Of a stretch of DNA of 64,000 nt, positions 51,973 to 59,311 are shown piece by piece (position 1 is the first letter of the stretch; the number at the start of each line of letters is the position of its first letter). The stretch comes from Caryophanales bacterium UBA6985. GTDB lineage: Bacteria > Bacillota_I > Bacilli_A > RF39 > UBA660. The notes under the pieces are model-generated. The model saw nothing but the letters and a program-made list of their open reading frames with translations. It was not told the origin of the DNA and did no database searches. The position numbers and the translations under genes are program-made. Where the stretch lies: the NCBI GenBank assembly GCA_002450035.1, contig DJYF01000043.1, positions 11,522-75,521 on the forward strand. The letters are read 5' to 3'.

Positions 51973-52356
51973 ATGCAAGAAAATTATAATAATGCAAACT
52001 TAGAAGTTGATAGAGAAAAATTAGAAAACTATAAAAAAGTTAAAAAAGGATTTGGAATAGCTAAAGCTGCAGTAGATACAGTTGGTACTATTGCTACAAT
52101 TGTACTTGTTGCAATTCCTATGGATGGACCAGTTGGAGAATTAATTGCTCTTGCAGCAACTGGAGTATTACATGGACTAGTCGCTGGAGCAGAAAAGATA
52201 TATGATGCAGCAATGGATATACCAAACCCAAATACTGATGTAGCTGATAATATAAATGATATAAATAATACTATAGCTGAGAATTCAGAAAACATAAGAA
52301 AAGTAATAAGTGCTGTACAAAAATTTACGCCAGCAAGTGAAGGAAGATCAAGATAA
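51973..52356 (+). CDS. Unknown small protein with a glycine/alanine-rich hydrophobic core
   Basis: I do not recognise this 127-residue protein. A charged N-terminus (1-27) is followed by about 60 residues rich in Ala, Gly, Val and Ile (GTIATIVLVAIPMDGPVGEL, ALAATGVLHGLVAGAEK) and then by an Asn/Asp-rich tail. The core could form a helical hairpin in a membrane. There is no cleavable signal. ATG at 51973 follows GGAGTGAT; a GTG 9 bp upstream is inside that site. The next gene starts 1 bp after its stop. Confidence 0.6.
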   Translation: MQENYNNANLEVDREKLENYKKVKKGFGIAKAAVDTVGTIATIVLVAIPMDGPVGELIALAATGVLHGLVAGAEKIYDAAMDIPNPNTDVADNINDINNTIAENSENIRKVISAVQKFTPASEGRSR

Positions 52357-52357
52357 T

Positions 52358-52609
52358 ATGGATAATGTAAGAGAATATATTGATGAAAATGGTAATAAAA
52401 TAACAGTAGAAGTAATTGAAACTTTTAGATTACCTAATTTAAATAAAACATTCATGGCTTATACTTTAAATGATGATGGACTTTCTTCTAAAGTTACAGT
52501 TCGTTTTGTTGAAATACTTGATGTTGAGTCATCTACACCACATATTAAAGCTGTAGATGATAGAGATGTTGAAGCAGTGCAAACTGCCTTTAAAACATTA
52601 CTAGGTTAA
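52358..52609 (+). CDS. DUF1292-like small protein
   Basis: The 83-residue acidic protein opens with the DUF1292-type pattern (YIDENGNKITVEVIETF, then FMAYTLNDD) and continues with VTVRFVEILDVE. Members of that Firmicutes family (for example YrzB) have no known function. The match is by pattern over a short sequence. The start at 52358 lies 1 bp after the upstream stop; a TTG within the upstream gene would add 16 residues that do not look conserved. Confidence 0.65.
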   Translation: MDNVREYIDENGNKITVEVIETFRLPNLNKTFMAYTLNDDGLSSKVTVRFVEILDVESSTPHIKAVDDRDVEAVQTAFKTLLG

Positions 52610-52633
52610 GAGCATATTATATGCTCTTTTTTT
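52608..52633 (+). terminator. Terminator
   Basis: AAGAGCATA and TATGCTCTT (52608-52616, 52620-52628) and T7. Confidence 0.92.
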
Positions 52634-52645
52634 ATTAAACAAGTG

Positions 52646-52674
52646 TTGATTATTTTCTTTTGCTATCATATAAT
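52646..52674 (+). promoter_or_regulatory. Promoter of the TetR-family gene
   Basis: TTGATT, 17 bp, TATAAT. AGGTGAT precedes the ATG. Confidence 0.65.
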
Positions 52675-52693
52675 AATTACCTGAGGTGATAAT

Positions 52694-53242
52694 ATGGATA
52701 AAAGAATAGAACAATCACAAAAAAGAATAAAAGAGACTTTTATAAGTTTACTTGAAAAGAAAGACATTAGTAAAATAACTGTAAGTGAAATCTGTAAAGA
52801 TGCTAAAGTTAATCGTGCAACATTTTATAAATACTATGAAGATCAATATGATTTATTAAATAAAATACAAACTGAGTATATTAATCAATTAAAAAACATA
52901 CCACCATCAGCTGGTAAGAAAATACACCTTTTTGTAACTGAAATTCTTGATATTATCTATAAAAATAGAAGAGAAGTAGAAATGTTTAGTAAGGTAAGTG
53001 GTATTTATTTCTTAAACCCATTTGTGGAAACATGTTATAACATTTGTTATGATCTATGGAAAACACGTAATCCAAAACTAAGTGATGATGAAATATCTAG
53101 AGCAGTAGTATTTTTATTTAATGGTTCACTTGGAGTAATTGCTTGGTGGATGGCAAGGGACTTCAAAGATGACAAAGATGAAATAGCTCAAATAATTGAA
53201 AACTTATCTTATCGTGGTATAAAAAATACTTTAAAACTTTAA
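52694..53242 (+). CDS. TetR/AcrR-family regulator
   Basis: The 182-residue protein has a TetR-type N-terminal helix-turn-helix (ISKITVSEICKDAKVNRATFYKYYEDQYDLL, cited here from residue 25 on) and a helical ligand-binding C-terminus of the DhaS/TetR_C_8 kind (SLGVIAWWMARDF). It sits just upstream of a NatAB-type exporter, with a palindrome over the exporter promoter, so it likely represses that operon. Its final codons form one arm of its terminator. Confidence 0.88.
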   Translation: MDKRIEQSQKRIKETFISLLEKKDISKITVSEICKDAKVNRATFYKYYEDQYDLLNKIQTEYINQLKNIPPSAGKKIHLFVTEILDIIYKNRREVEMFSKVSGIYFLNPFVETCYNICYDLWKTRNPKLSDDEISRAVVFLFNGSLGVIAWWMARDFKDDKDEIAQIIENLSYRGIKNTLKL

Positions 53243-53255
53243 AGTATTTTTTTAT
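53223..53255 (+). terminator. Terminator inside the coding end
   Basis: AAAATACTTTAAA and TTTAAAGTATTTT (53223-53235, 53238-53250). The left arm is coding and the right arm carries the stop. Confidence 0.85.
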
Positions 53256-53265
53256 TGGTTAAATA

Positions 53266-53284
53266 TGCTATAATCATGATTGTA
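53266..53284. promoter_or_regulatory. Extended -10 with overlapping operator palindrome
   Basis: TGCTATAAT (53266-53274) overlaps TATAATCATGATTGTA (53269-53284), whose core AATCATGATT is a perfect palindrome. A repressor here would block the exporter promoter. Confidence 0.6.
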
Positions 53285-53294
53285 GGTGATAAAT

Positions 53295-54185
53295 ATGGGA
53301 TTAAAAGTAAAAAACGTATGTAAGTCATACGGAAATAAACGTGTAGTTAATAAGATATCCTTTGAACTTGAAAAACCAGGTATATTTGGTTTACTTGGAA
53401 CAAATGGCGCTGGTAAAACTACAACTTTAAGAATGATTCTAGGTATTTTAAATAAAGACGAAGGTGAAATATCTTGGAATGATTCTCCAGTTAATAGAAA
53501 AAATATCAATTTTGGTTATCTTCCTGAAGAAAGAGGTCTATATCCAAAATCAATAATAATGAATCAATTATTATACTTTGCTGAATTAAAAGGAATGAGT
53601 AAAGAAGAAGCTACTAAGTCTATCAATAAATGGGCTAAAATTCTTCAAGTAGAAGAGTATTTAAAAGTAACTCCTGAAAAGCTATCTAAAGGTAATCAAC
53701 AAAAGATTCAATTTATGATAGCAATTATTCATGATCCTGATTTAATAATTTTAGATGAACCTTTCAGTGGTCTAGACCCAGTTAACTCATCAATTATTAA
53801 AGATGTAATTATAGATTTAATTAAAAAAGGTAAATATATTATTATGTCTGCTCATGAAATGCATACGATTGAAGAATTCTGTACAGATTTACTTATTCTT
53901 AATAAAGGTAAAACTGTTTTACAAGGTAATTTAAAAGAGATAAGAAATTCTTATCCTGCTAATAAGTTATTTATAGAAACAGAAGAAGATATTTCTAAGT
54001 TTATTAAGAGTAATAAATTAAAACTAATAAAAGAACACGATAATATCTATGAAATATCAATAAATGAGGAAAAAGAAGCTCATAAGTTAATTAAAGATTT
54101 AATAAGTAAAAATATATTGATTAATAGATTTGAAATTGCTAAACCATCTTTAAATGATATATTCATAGAAAAGGTAGGTGAGTAA
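53295..54185 (+). CDS. ABC transporter ATP-binding protein (NatA-like)
   Basis: The 296-residue ATPase has Walker A GTNGAGKTTTLRM, signature LSKGNQQKIQF, Walker B LIILDEPFSGLDP and the switch His (SAHEMHTIEE). A C-terminal regulatory domain follows (after about 215), typical of NatA and drug-exporter ATPases. The ATG at 53295 follows AGGTGAT; a GTG upstream lies inside that site. The permease follows after 1 bp. Confidence 0.9.
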   Translation: MGLKVKNVCKSYGNKRVVNKISFELEKPGIFGLLGTNGAGKTTTLRMILGILNKDEGEISWNDSPVNRKNINFGYLPEERGLYPKSIIMNQLLYFAELKGMSKEEATKSINKWAKILQVEEYLKVTPEKLSKGNQQKIQFMIAIIHDPDLIILDEPFSGLDPVNSSIIKDVIIDLIKKGKYIIMSAHEMHTIEEFCTDLLILNKGKTVLQGNLKEIRNSYPANKLFIETEEDISKFIKSNKLKLIKEHDNIYEISINEEKEAHKLIKDLISKNILINRFEIAKPSLNDIFIEKVGE

Positions 54186-54186
54186 T

Positions 54187-55416
54187 ATGAGAGATACATT
54201 TATAGTTGCTAAGTATACAATTAAAGAAATGCTTAGAAGAAAATCATTCATTATTACTACTATAATTATTCTTTTAATGATTGTTTTAGGATTTAATATT
54301 CCTAATATAATTGAAAGTTTTAATTCAAGTGAAGAAGACGAAGGATTAAATACTACATTAGTACAAGACTACGATAATGTATTTGGTTCAGCTTTTAATG
54401 AAGATATAAAGTTCCCATCAAATGTAGTTCAAAAAACTGATCTAAGTATTGATGAGTTAAAGAAAAAGGTAAACGATGAGGAAATAGAAGATGCTCTTAT
54501 TATTAATTTTGATGAGGAATCTAAAACAGTAAAATATGAGTACATTGTTAAAGATGCAACATATATATCTGGACTACCTAGTGAATTAGAAGAAACTTTA
54601 AAAGAACTATATCAATATAATAAAATCTCATCATTTGGTTTAGAAGATGAAAAAATAGAATCTTTATATCCAAATTATGAAACAACTGTAACAGCAGTAG
54701 AAGAAGAACCTAAAGGTAATATATTCTTAATGATGTTATTATCAATTGTATTATTCTATGCTATATACTTTAATGCATTCCAAGTAAGTTCATCTATTAC
54801 AACTGAAAAGACTAGTAAGATAATAGAAACAATTGCAACATCTACTAGTCCAACTAATATTGTAATTGGTAAAACATTAGGAACTGGATTTGTTGGTTTA
54901 GTTCAATTAATGTTAATAGTTGGAACTGCTTATATAAGTGCATTCTCATTCATGGATAAAAACCTACTTAATAGTATGCTTGATACATCTACTTTAACTA
55001 TTGGTTTTGCATGTATTCTATTTGCATATTTTATACTAGGATATTTATTCTATTCATTTATATATGCTCTAACAGGATCTACAGTATCTAAACCAGAAGA
55101 TGTACAAACTGCAAATCAGCCTGTTGCTATTATTACAGTAATTGGTTTCTATTTTGCATATTTCACTTTAATAAATCCAACAAGTACTCTAAATAGTATT
55201 GCAGCAATCGTACCTTTATCAAGTCCATTCTGCATGCCTTTAAGAGTTATGATGGGCTTATCTAGTACAGGAGAAATAATTACATCTCTAGTAGTATTAG
55301 CATTAACAAGTGTACTAATAGCATATATTTCAATTAGAATATACACAAATGCTATTCTTAACTATGGTTCTAGATTAACTATAAAAGATTTAGTAAAAAT
55401 GTTTAAACAAAGATAG
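54187..55416 (+). CDS. ABC-2-type permease (NatB-like)
   Basis: The 409-residue protein has one N-terminal membrane helix (SFIITTIIILLMIVLGFNIP), a large extracytoplasmic domain (about 45-180) and five or six C-terminal helices. The ABC-2 export signature region (SSSITTEKTSKIIETIATST) is present. This is the NatB/ABC2_membrane_3 layout, which exports sodium or antibiotics. The ATG at 54187 follows AGGTGAG; a GTG at 54178 lies inside that site. It is paired with the NatA-like ATPase under probable TetR control. Confidence 0.88.
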   Translation: MRDTFIVAKYTIKEMLRRKSFIITTIIILLMIVLGFNIPNIIESFNSSEEDEGLNTTLVQDYDNVFGSAFNEDIKFPSNVVQKTDLSIDELKKKVNDEEIEDALIINFDEESKTVKYEYIVKDATYISGLPSELEETLKELYQYNKISSFGLEDEKIESLYPNYETTVTAVEEEPKGNIFLMMLLSIVLFYAIYFNAFQVSSSITTEKTSKIIETIATSTSPTNIVIGKTLGTGFVGLVQLMLIVGTAYISAFSFMDKNLLNSMLDTSTLTIGFACILFAYFILGYLFYSFIYALTGSTVSKPEDVQTANQPVAIITVIGFYFAYFTLINPTSTLNSIAAIVPLSSPFCMPLRVMMGLSSTGEIITSLVVLALTSVLIAYISIRIYTNAILNYGSRLTIKDLVKMFKQR

Positions 55417-55437
55417 ATTTTTAAATCTATCTTTTTA
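55411..55437 (+). terminator. Terminator built on the stop codon
   Basis: AGATAGATTT and AAATCTATCT (55411-55420, 55423-55432) and T5. TAG lies in the left arm. Confidence 0.85.
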
Positions 55438-55438
55438 T

Positions 55439-55467
55439 TTGACAATTGAATATTACTTTTTTATAAT
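55439..55467 (+). promoter_or_regulatory. Consensus promoter
   Basis: TTGACA, 17 bp, TATAAT: a perfect sigma-A consensus and the strongest-looking promoter in the window. Confidence 0.85.
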
Positions 55468-55470
55468 AAA

Positions 55471-55492
55471 AAACACTTAGAAAGAAGTGTTT
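55471..55492 (+). promoter_or_regulatory. Leader hairpin over the ribosome-binding site
   Basis: AAACACTT and AAGTGTTT (55471-55478, 55485-55492) form a perfect stem at the predicted 5' end of the mRNA. The only purine-rich site (AGAAAGAAG) lies in the loop and right arm, 4 nt before the ATG. Confidence 0.55.
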
Positions 55493-55496
55493 ATTT

Positions 55497-55823
55497 ATGA
55501 AAATATATAATGTTAGAATAGATAAGTTTGAAAGTATTCTTCATAGTGAATATAGTTATAAATTCATATATGCTGATAATACTTCAAGAAGAATTGAATG
55601 TATTAAAGTTGATGGTAAGTACTATGATATTAAAACAGGTCTTCCTTACGAATTTATTAAGGACGAAGATAATAAATTTATTACTAATCCTAAAGAAGTA
55701 AAAGAAAATGTCTTTTATGCAGTAGATGTTCGTCCTATGTCAAGTGAAGACTCAGTAGTAGAACATATTGTTAATCAAGTAAGAGCAAAACGTGTATTAT
55801 CTAGAATTAAAAAGAATAAGTAA
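55497..55823 (+). CDS. Unknown small protein with YYDIxTG motif
   Basis: I do not recognise this 108-residue protein. Beta-like strands in the first 75 residues contain DGKYYDIKTGLPYEF, similar to DGLYYYDIFTGTEYRDL in the protein at 41169. The end is helical and basic (VNQVRAKRVLSRIKKNK), as in that protein. A perfect-consensus promoter and a leader hairpin suggest strong but controlled expression. No signal peptide or membrane helix. Confidence 0.62.
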   Translation: MKIYNVRIDKFESILHSEYSYKFIYADNTSRRIECIKVDGKYYDIKTGLPYEFIKDEDNKFITNPKEVKENVFYAVDVRPMSSEDSVVEHIVNQVRAKRVLSRIKKNK

Positions 55824-55826
55824 TTA

Positions 55827-55848
55827 GAGTTAGAAATAACTCTTTTTA
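55827..55848 (+). terminator. Terminator
   Basis: GAGTTA, GAAA loop, TAACTC (55827-55842) and T5. Confidence 0.82.
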
Positions 55849-55871
55849 TTTTAAAAAAATCTAATAAGTTA

Positions 55872-55877
55872 TATAAT
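55872..55877 (+). promoter_or_regulatory. -10 box
   Basis: TATAAT 17 bp before the ATG at 55895; GAGGAG lies between. Confidence 0.5.
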
Positions 55878-55894
55878 TAACATGAGGAGATTTT

Positions 55895-56305
55895 ATGAAA
55901 AGATATAATGGTTTATTTGTAAAAACATATAGAGATTTTAAAAATAAGAGGCTTATTCATAGTTTTAAGTATGCATTCTCAGGTATTGGTTCTGCATTTT
56001 TGTCAGAAGCTAATATGAGAATACATGTGTTAGTAATGATACTTGTAATACTAGCAGGAGTTTTATTAAAGATATCAACTCTTGAGTGGATTATATGTAT
56101 AGCTTTATTTGGATTAGTAATATCAGCAGAATTATTTAATACTGCAATAGAATATGTAGTAGATATTGCATCCCCTGAAAAGCAAGAAAAAGCACGTCTT
56201 GCAAAAGATATTGCAGCTGGTGCAGTACTTATTACAGCAATTGCTGCTGCAATAATAGGACTAATAATTTTTCTACCTAAAATAATTAATTTATTCAATA
56301 ATTAG
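55895..56305 (+). CDS. dgkA: Undecaprenol/diacylglycerol kinase (DgkA family)
   Basis: The 136-residue membrane kinase has three hydrophobic helices. Family residues are in SFKYAFSGIGSAFLSEANMR and the catalytic AELFNTAIEYVVD (Glu and Asn). In Gram-positive bacteria this enzyme phosphorylates undecaprenol and so recycles the wall-lipid carrier, which uppS at 63259 makes de novo. A basic cytoplasmic start precedes the first helix. GAGGAG is the ribosome-binding site. Confidence 0.92.
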   Translation: MKRYNGLFVKTYRDFKNKRLIHSFKYAFSGIGSAFLSEANMRIHVLVMILVILAGVLLKISTLEWIICIALFGLVISAELFNTAIEYVVDIASPEKQEKARLAKDIAAGAVLITAIAAAIIGLIIFLPKIINLFNN

Positions 56306-56312
56306 TAAAATA

Positions 56313-56330
56313 TGATAGAATAGATTCTAT
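56313..56330. promoter_or_regulatory. Extended -10 overlapping a short palindrome
   Basis: TGATAGAAT (56313-56321) overlaps ATAGAAT-AG-ATTCTAT (56315-56330), a perfect 7-2-7 inverted repeat just before AGGTGGTGAT. Confidence 0.45.
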
Positions 56331-56344
56331 TAGGTGGTGATGAT

Positions 56345-57076
56345 ATGGGTTATTATAAAGATTTATCGGTTCTAACTGGTGAAAATGGTGTAAAAATTAA
56401 GCCAGGAAAACTCATAAAATCTTCAAGAGTAAGCAAATATAAAAGCAAAGCTCTTAAATTAAAAAAGATTGTAGACCTTAGAACACCAATGGAAATAAAA
56501 CATCAACCTGATCATTACACAAGTTCAACTACTTATAAAAATATCCCTATGTTTGATATGAGACTAACAGGTATTGAATTTGATAAAAATACTATCCTAA
56601 ATGAACTAAATAATATAAGTACTATTGAAGAAGCTTATATTGAAATGGTTACAAATAAAAAATATGTAAATAATTTAAGTAATATAATAAAAGAAATTAT
56701 TTCATCAGAAGAATTCCCAGTTTTATATCACTGTACTCAAGGAAAAGATAGAACAGGAGTAACTACATTTGTTCTTTTATCTATTCTTGGATTTGATAAG
56801 AAAACTATAATAAAAGATTATCTATCTATTAAAGATATGAATAGAGTTAAGTCTAACTTAGCATTCTTATTTGTATTATTAATAAAAAGAAACTTAAAAA
56901 CAGCTTATAAAATAAAGAATTTTCTACGTGCCGAAGAAAAATTTATACAAGCAGCCATTGATGCAATAGAAGAAACATATGGTTCAACTGAAAACTTTAT
57001 AGCAAACGCTTTAAATATATCAGATGAGGAAATAACTACATTTAAAAATAAAGTTTTAGAGAAAAAGAACAAGTAA
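56345..57076 (+). CDS. Tyrosine/serine protein phosphatase (Y_phosphatase3 family)
   Basis: The 243-residue protein has the CX5R phosphate loop HCTQGKDRTG near residue 128. It is preceded by the family-typical VDLRTPMEIKHQPD (near 40). DYLSIKD and the C-terminal AIDAIEETYGSTENFI match this family of bacterial tyrosine phosphatases (PtpB/LipA-like). It probably removes phosphate from Tyr, Ser or phosphoinositide; the substrate is unknown. No signal peptide, so it should act in the cytoplasm. Confidence 0.85.
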   Translation: MGYYKDLSVLTGENGVKIKPGKLIKSSRVSKYKSKALKLKKIVDLRTPMEIKHQPDHYTSSTTYKNIPMFDMRLTGIEFDKNTILNELNNISTIEEAYIEMVTNKKYVNNLSNIIKEIISSEEFPVLYHCTQGKDRTGVTTFVLLSILGFDKKTIIKDYLSIKDMNRVKSNLAFLFVLLIKRNLKTAYKIKNFLRAEEKFIQAAIDAIEETYGSTENFIANALNISDEEITTFKNKVLEKKNK

Positions 57077-57101
57077 AGAAGCAAAAAATTGCTTCTTTTT
57101 A
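57075..57101 (+). terminator. Terminator
   Basis: AAAGAAGCAA and TTGCTTCTTT (57075-57084, 57089-57098), beginning in the stop codon. Confidence 0.88.
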
Positions 57102-57103
57102 GT

Positions 57104-57132
57104 TTGCAAATTACTATAAAAGAAAGTATAAT
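57104..57132 (+). promoter_or_regulatory. Promoter
   Basis: TTGCAA, 17 bp, TATAAT. Confidence 0.68.
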
Positions 57133-57151
57133 TTTTACGTGGTGATGTAAT

Positions 57152-59218
57152 ATGTTAGGCTTATACTTAAGCATAATTATATTAATTGTTTTAATTGTTT
57201 CTTTGATTCTTACTCAAGGACATACATCTTACTTTAGATTTGCCATCAAAGTATGGGTAGTATTAATGATAGTAGAAGGTACATTATTTAATTTAAGTTA
57301 CTTTACTACTAAAAATTATAAAGAAATTAATATTACTAACTTTGAAATAGCAGAAGGAATTAGAATTAATAACGATAATAGTTTAACTGTTATTGATACA
57401 AAATATAGATATATAGACATAAAGAATATTAATGAACATTTAGATAATATTTATATTAAGCTATCTAATGCTAATGAAAAAGATACAAAAATGAATATAG
57501 CATTTGGTTTTACAGATGCTGCTAATTCTAAATTTAAAAGTACTCCTGCAAGAGATGTCTTACTAAAAGATAATCTAGGAGAAACTATTAAACTAAATCT
57601 AGTTGGTAAAACAAAGAAATTTAGAATCTACTTCAATGGAGCAGAGAACTTTAATTTTAGAATAGATAAGATATCATTTAATAAGCCTGTAGAATATAAT
57701 TTCTCAGCTATTAGAATCATGGTTATATTTCTATTTATTTCTCTTCTTTATGCACTTAAGAATAGTCAAATATTTAAATATAACTTACAAGATAAGAGAA
57801 GTAAAAAACATATTATTACAGCTTTAATTTTACAAATTGTATTCTTTACTTGTATGTTTCCTATGAATGGTTACTTTATAGCAGAAAATTTTGAAGAAAC
57901 TGCTCCTCAAAGAAACCAATATAAACTACTTGCAGAAAGTTTAAGTAAAGGTAAAGTAGAACTAGATGTAAAACCTAGTCAAATACTAAAAGATTTAAAA
58001 AATCCTTATGATACAAAACAAAGAAAAGATGCTTTCCAAGATACTGAAGATACGTATTTGTGGGATGTAGCTTTCTTTAATAATAAATACTATGTTTATT
58101 TTGGTGTGGCACCAGTTATAATTTATTATTTACCTTTTTATTTAATAACTGGAACACACATTAAAACATGTATATGTGACTATATAACAGGTATATTACT
58201 AGTAATAGGTATATTTATACTTATTAAGAAAATAGCTTCTATTTGGTTTAAAAATACTTCTTTAGGTACATATCTATTCTTAACTTTAATGATGATTAAT
58301 GGATGTGGTCTAATGCAAGTATTTGGACGTCCTGATCACTATTTCTTACCAATAGTAATGGGTGTAACATTTGCTGTATATGGTTTAATTAGCTGGTTAA
58401 AAGCCTATGAAACAGATAAGTATAGATATTATTTTCTTGGAAGTTTGTGTATGGCATCTATTGCAGCCTGTAGACCTCAGTTATTACTTGCTGCATTCCT
58501 TTCAATTCCTTTATTTATAGGTAAGTTGAAAGAAGGAATATTTAGTAAAAAGAATATAAAAAGATATATAGCATTCTTAACACCATTTATTATGATTGCT
58601 ATACCTTTGATGTATTATAATTATATCCGTTTTGCATCCCCATTTGATTTTGGTGCTAATTATAACTTAACAACAAATGATATGACTAAAAGAGGTTGGG
58701 TATTTAGAAGAATTCCTTTAGGTTTATTCTATTACTTATTTAATCCTATTAACTTTAGTTTAAAATTCCCATTTGTATATAGAACAGCCTTACAAACTAA
58801 TTACATGGGTACAACTATATATGAGAACATGGGAGCTGGTTTCTTAATAACTAATGCTGTTACTTTATGTGCATTTACAATATTTAATAAGAGTAAGAAA
58901 TTTAAAGATAAGACTCCATGGATTGTTGGAACACTTTGTACAATATTTGCTGTAGTAATAATGATAGTAGATACTCAGATGGCAGGAATATTACCTAGAT
59001 ATTTCTTAGACTTTGGTTTCTTCTTATATATTGCTGCGATTATTAGTATATTTGCATCCAATAAAGAAATAAACTCAGACGAGAAGTATTTAAAGATATT
59101 AAAAATCCTATTAGTATTCTTAGTAGTATATAATGTATTATTTCAATTAAGTGATAGCTTAATGGTTAAATATGGATATTATTACTATGTAAGATCATTA
59201 TTTGAATTGTGGGCATAA
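57152..59218 (+). CDS. Large polytopic membrane protein, possibly GT-C glycosyltransferase-like
   Basis: The 688-residue protein has two N-terminal spans and a soluble beta-rich extracellular domain (about 55-175). A membrane domain of about ten helices follows. The first large loop after helix 4 contains acidic positions (ENFEETAPQRNQY, DTEDTYLWDVAFFNNKYYVY), as in GT-C enzymes that use polyprenyl-linked sugars. PFDFGANYNLTTNDM lies in a late loop. The GT-C call is by topology and weak. It may act on wall or surface glycans, which would suit the nearby undecaprenol genes. Confidence 0.6.
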   Translation: MLGLYLSIIILIVLIVSLILTQGHTSYFRFAIKVWVVLMIVEGTLFNLSYFTTKNYKEINITNFEIAEGIRINNDNSLTVIDTKYRYIDIKNINEHLDNIYIKLSNANEKDTKMNIAFGFTDAANSKFKSTPARDVLLKDNLGETIKLNLVGKTKKFRIYFNGAENFNFRIDKISFNKPVEYNFSAIRIMVIFLFISLLYALKNSQIFKYNLQDKRSKKHIITALILQIVFFTCMFPMNGYFIAENFEETAPQRNQYKLLAESLSKGKVELDVKPSQILKDLKNPYDTKQRKDAFQDTEDTYLWDVAFFNNKYYVYFGVAPVIIYYLPFYLITGTHIKTCICDYITGILLVIGIFILIKKIASIWFKNTSLGTYLFLTLMMINGCGLMQVFGRPDHYFLPIVMGVTFAVYGLISWLKAYETDKYRYYFLGSLCMASIAACRPQLLLAAFLSIPLFIGKLKEGIFSKKNIKRYIAFLTPFIMIAIPLMYYNYIRFASPFDFGANYNLTTNDMTKRGWVFRRIPLGLFYYLFNPINFSLKFPFVYRTALQTNYMGTTIYENMGAGFLITNAVTLCAFTIFNKSKKFKDKTPWIVGTLCTIFAVVIMIVDTQMAGILPRYFLDFGFFLYIAAIISIFASNKEINSDEKYLKILKILLVFLVVYNVLFQLSDSLMVKYGYYYYVRSLFELWA

Positions 59219-59245
59219 GAGAGAATTTTATTCTCTCTTTTTTTG
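59217..59245 (+). terminator. Terminator
   Basis: AAGAGAGAAT and ATTCTCTCTT (59217-59226, 59230-59239) and a T-run. Confidence 0.92.
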
Positions 59246-59276
59246 TAAAAGTCAAGTCTTATATTTTTAAAACTAG

Positions 59277-59304
59277 TATGATACTATTTAGGAGGATAGG
59301 AGGT
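59277..59304 (+). promoter_or_regulatory. Weak -10 and duplicated ribosome-binding site of thyA
   Basis: TATGAT (59277-59282) is a candidate -10. AGGAGG occurs twice (59290-59295 and 59299-59304) before the ATG at 59312; the second has normal spacing. Confidence 0.5.
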
Positions 59305-59311
59305 TAAATAA

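Noticed and set aside
51964..52356. GTG and TTG codons just upstream of several genes as starts (for example 51964, 53286, 54178, 27565, 14320, 12104)
   Set aside because: These codons lie inside or before the Shine-Dalgarno sequence itself; the downstream ATG has correct spacing in each case.
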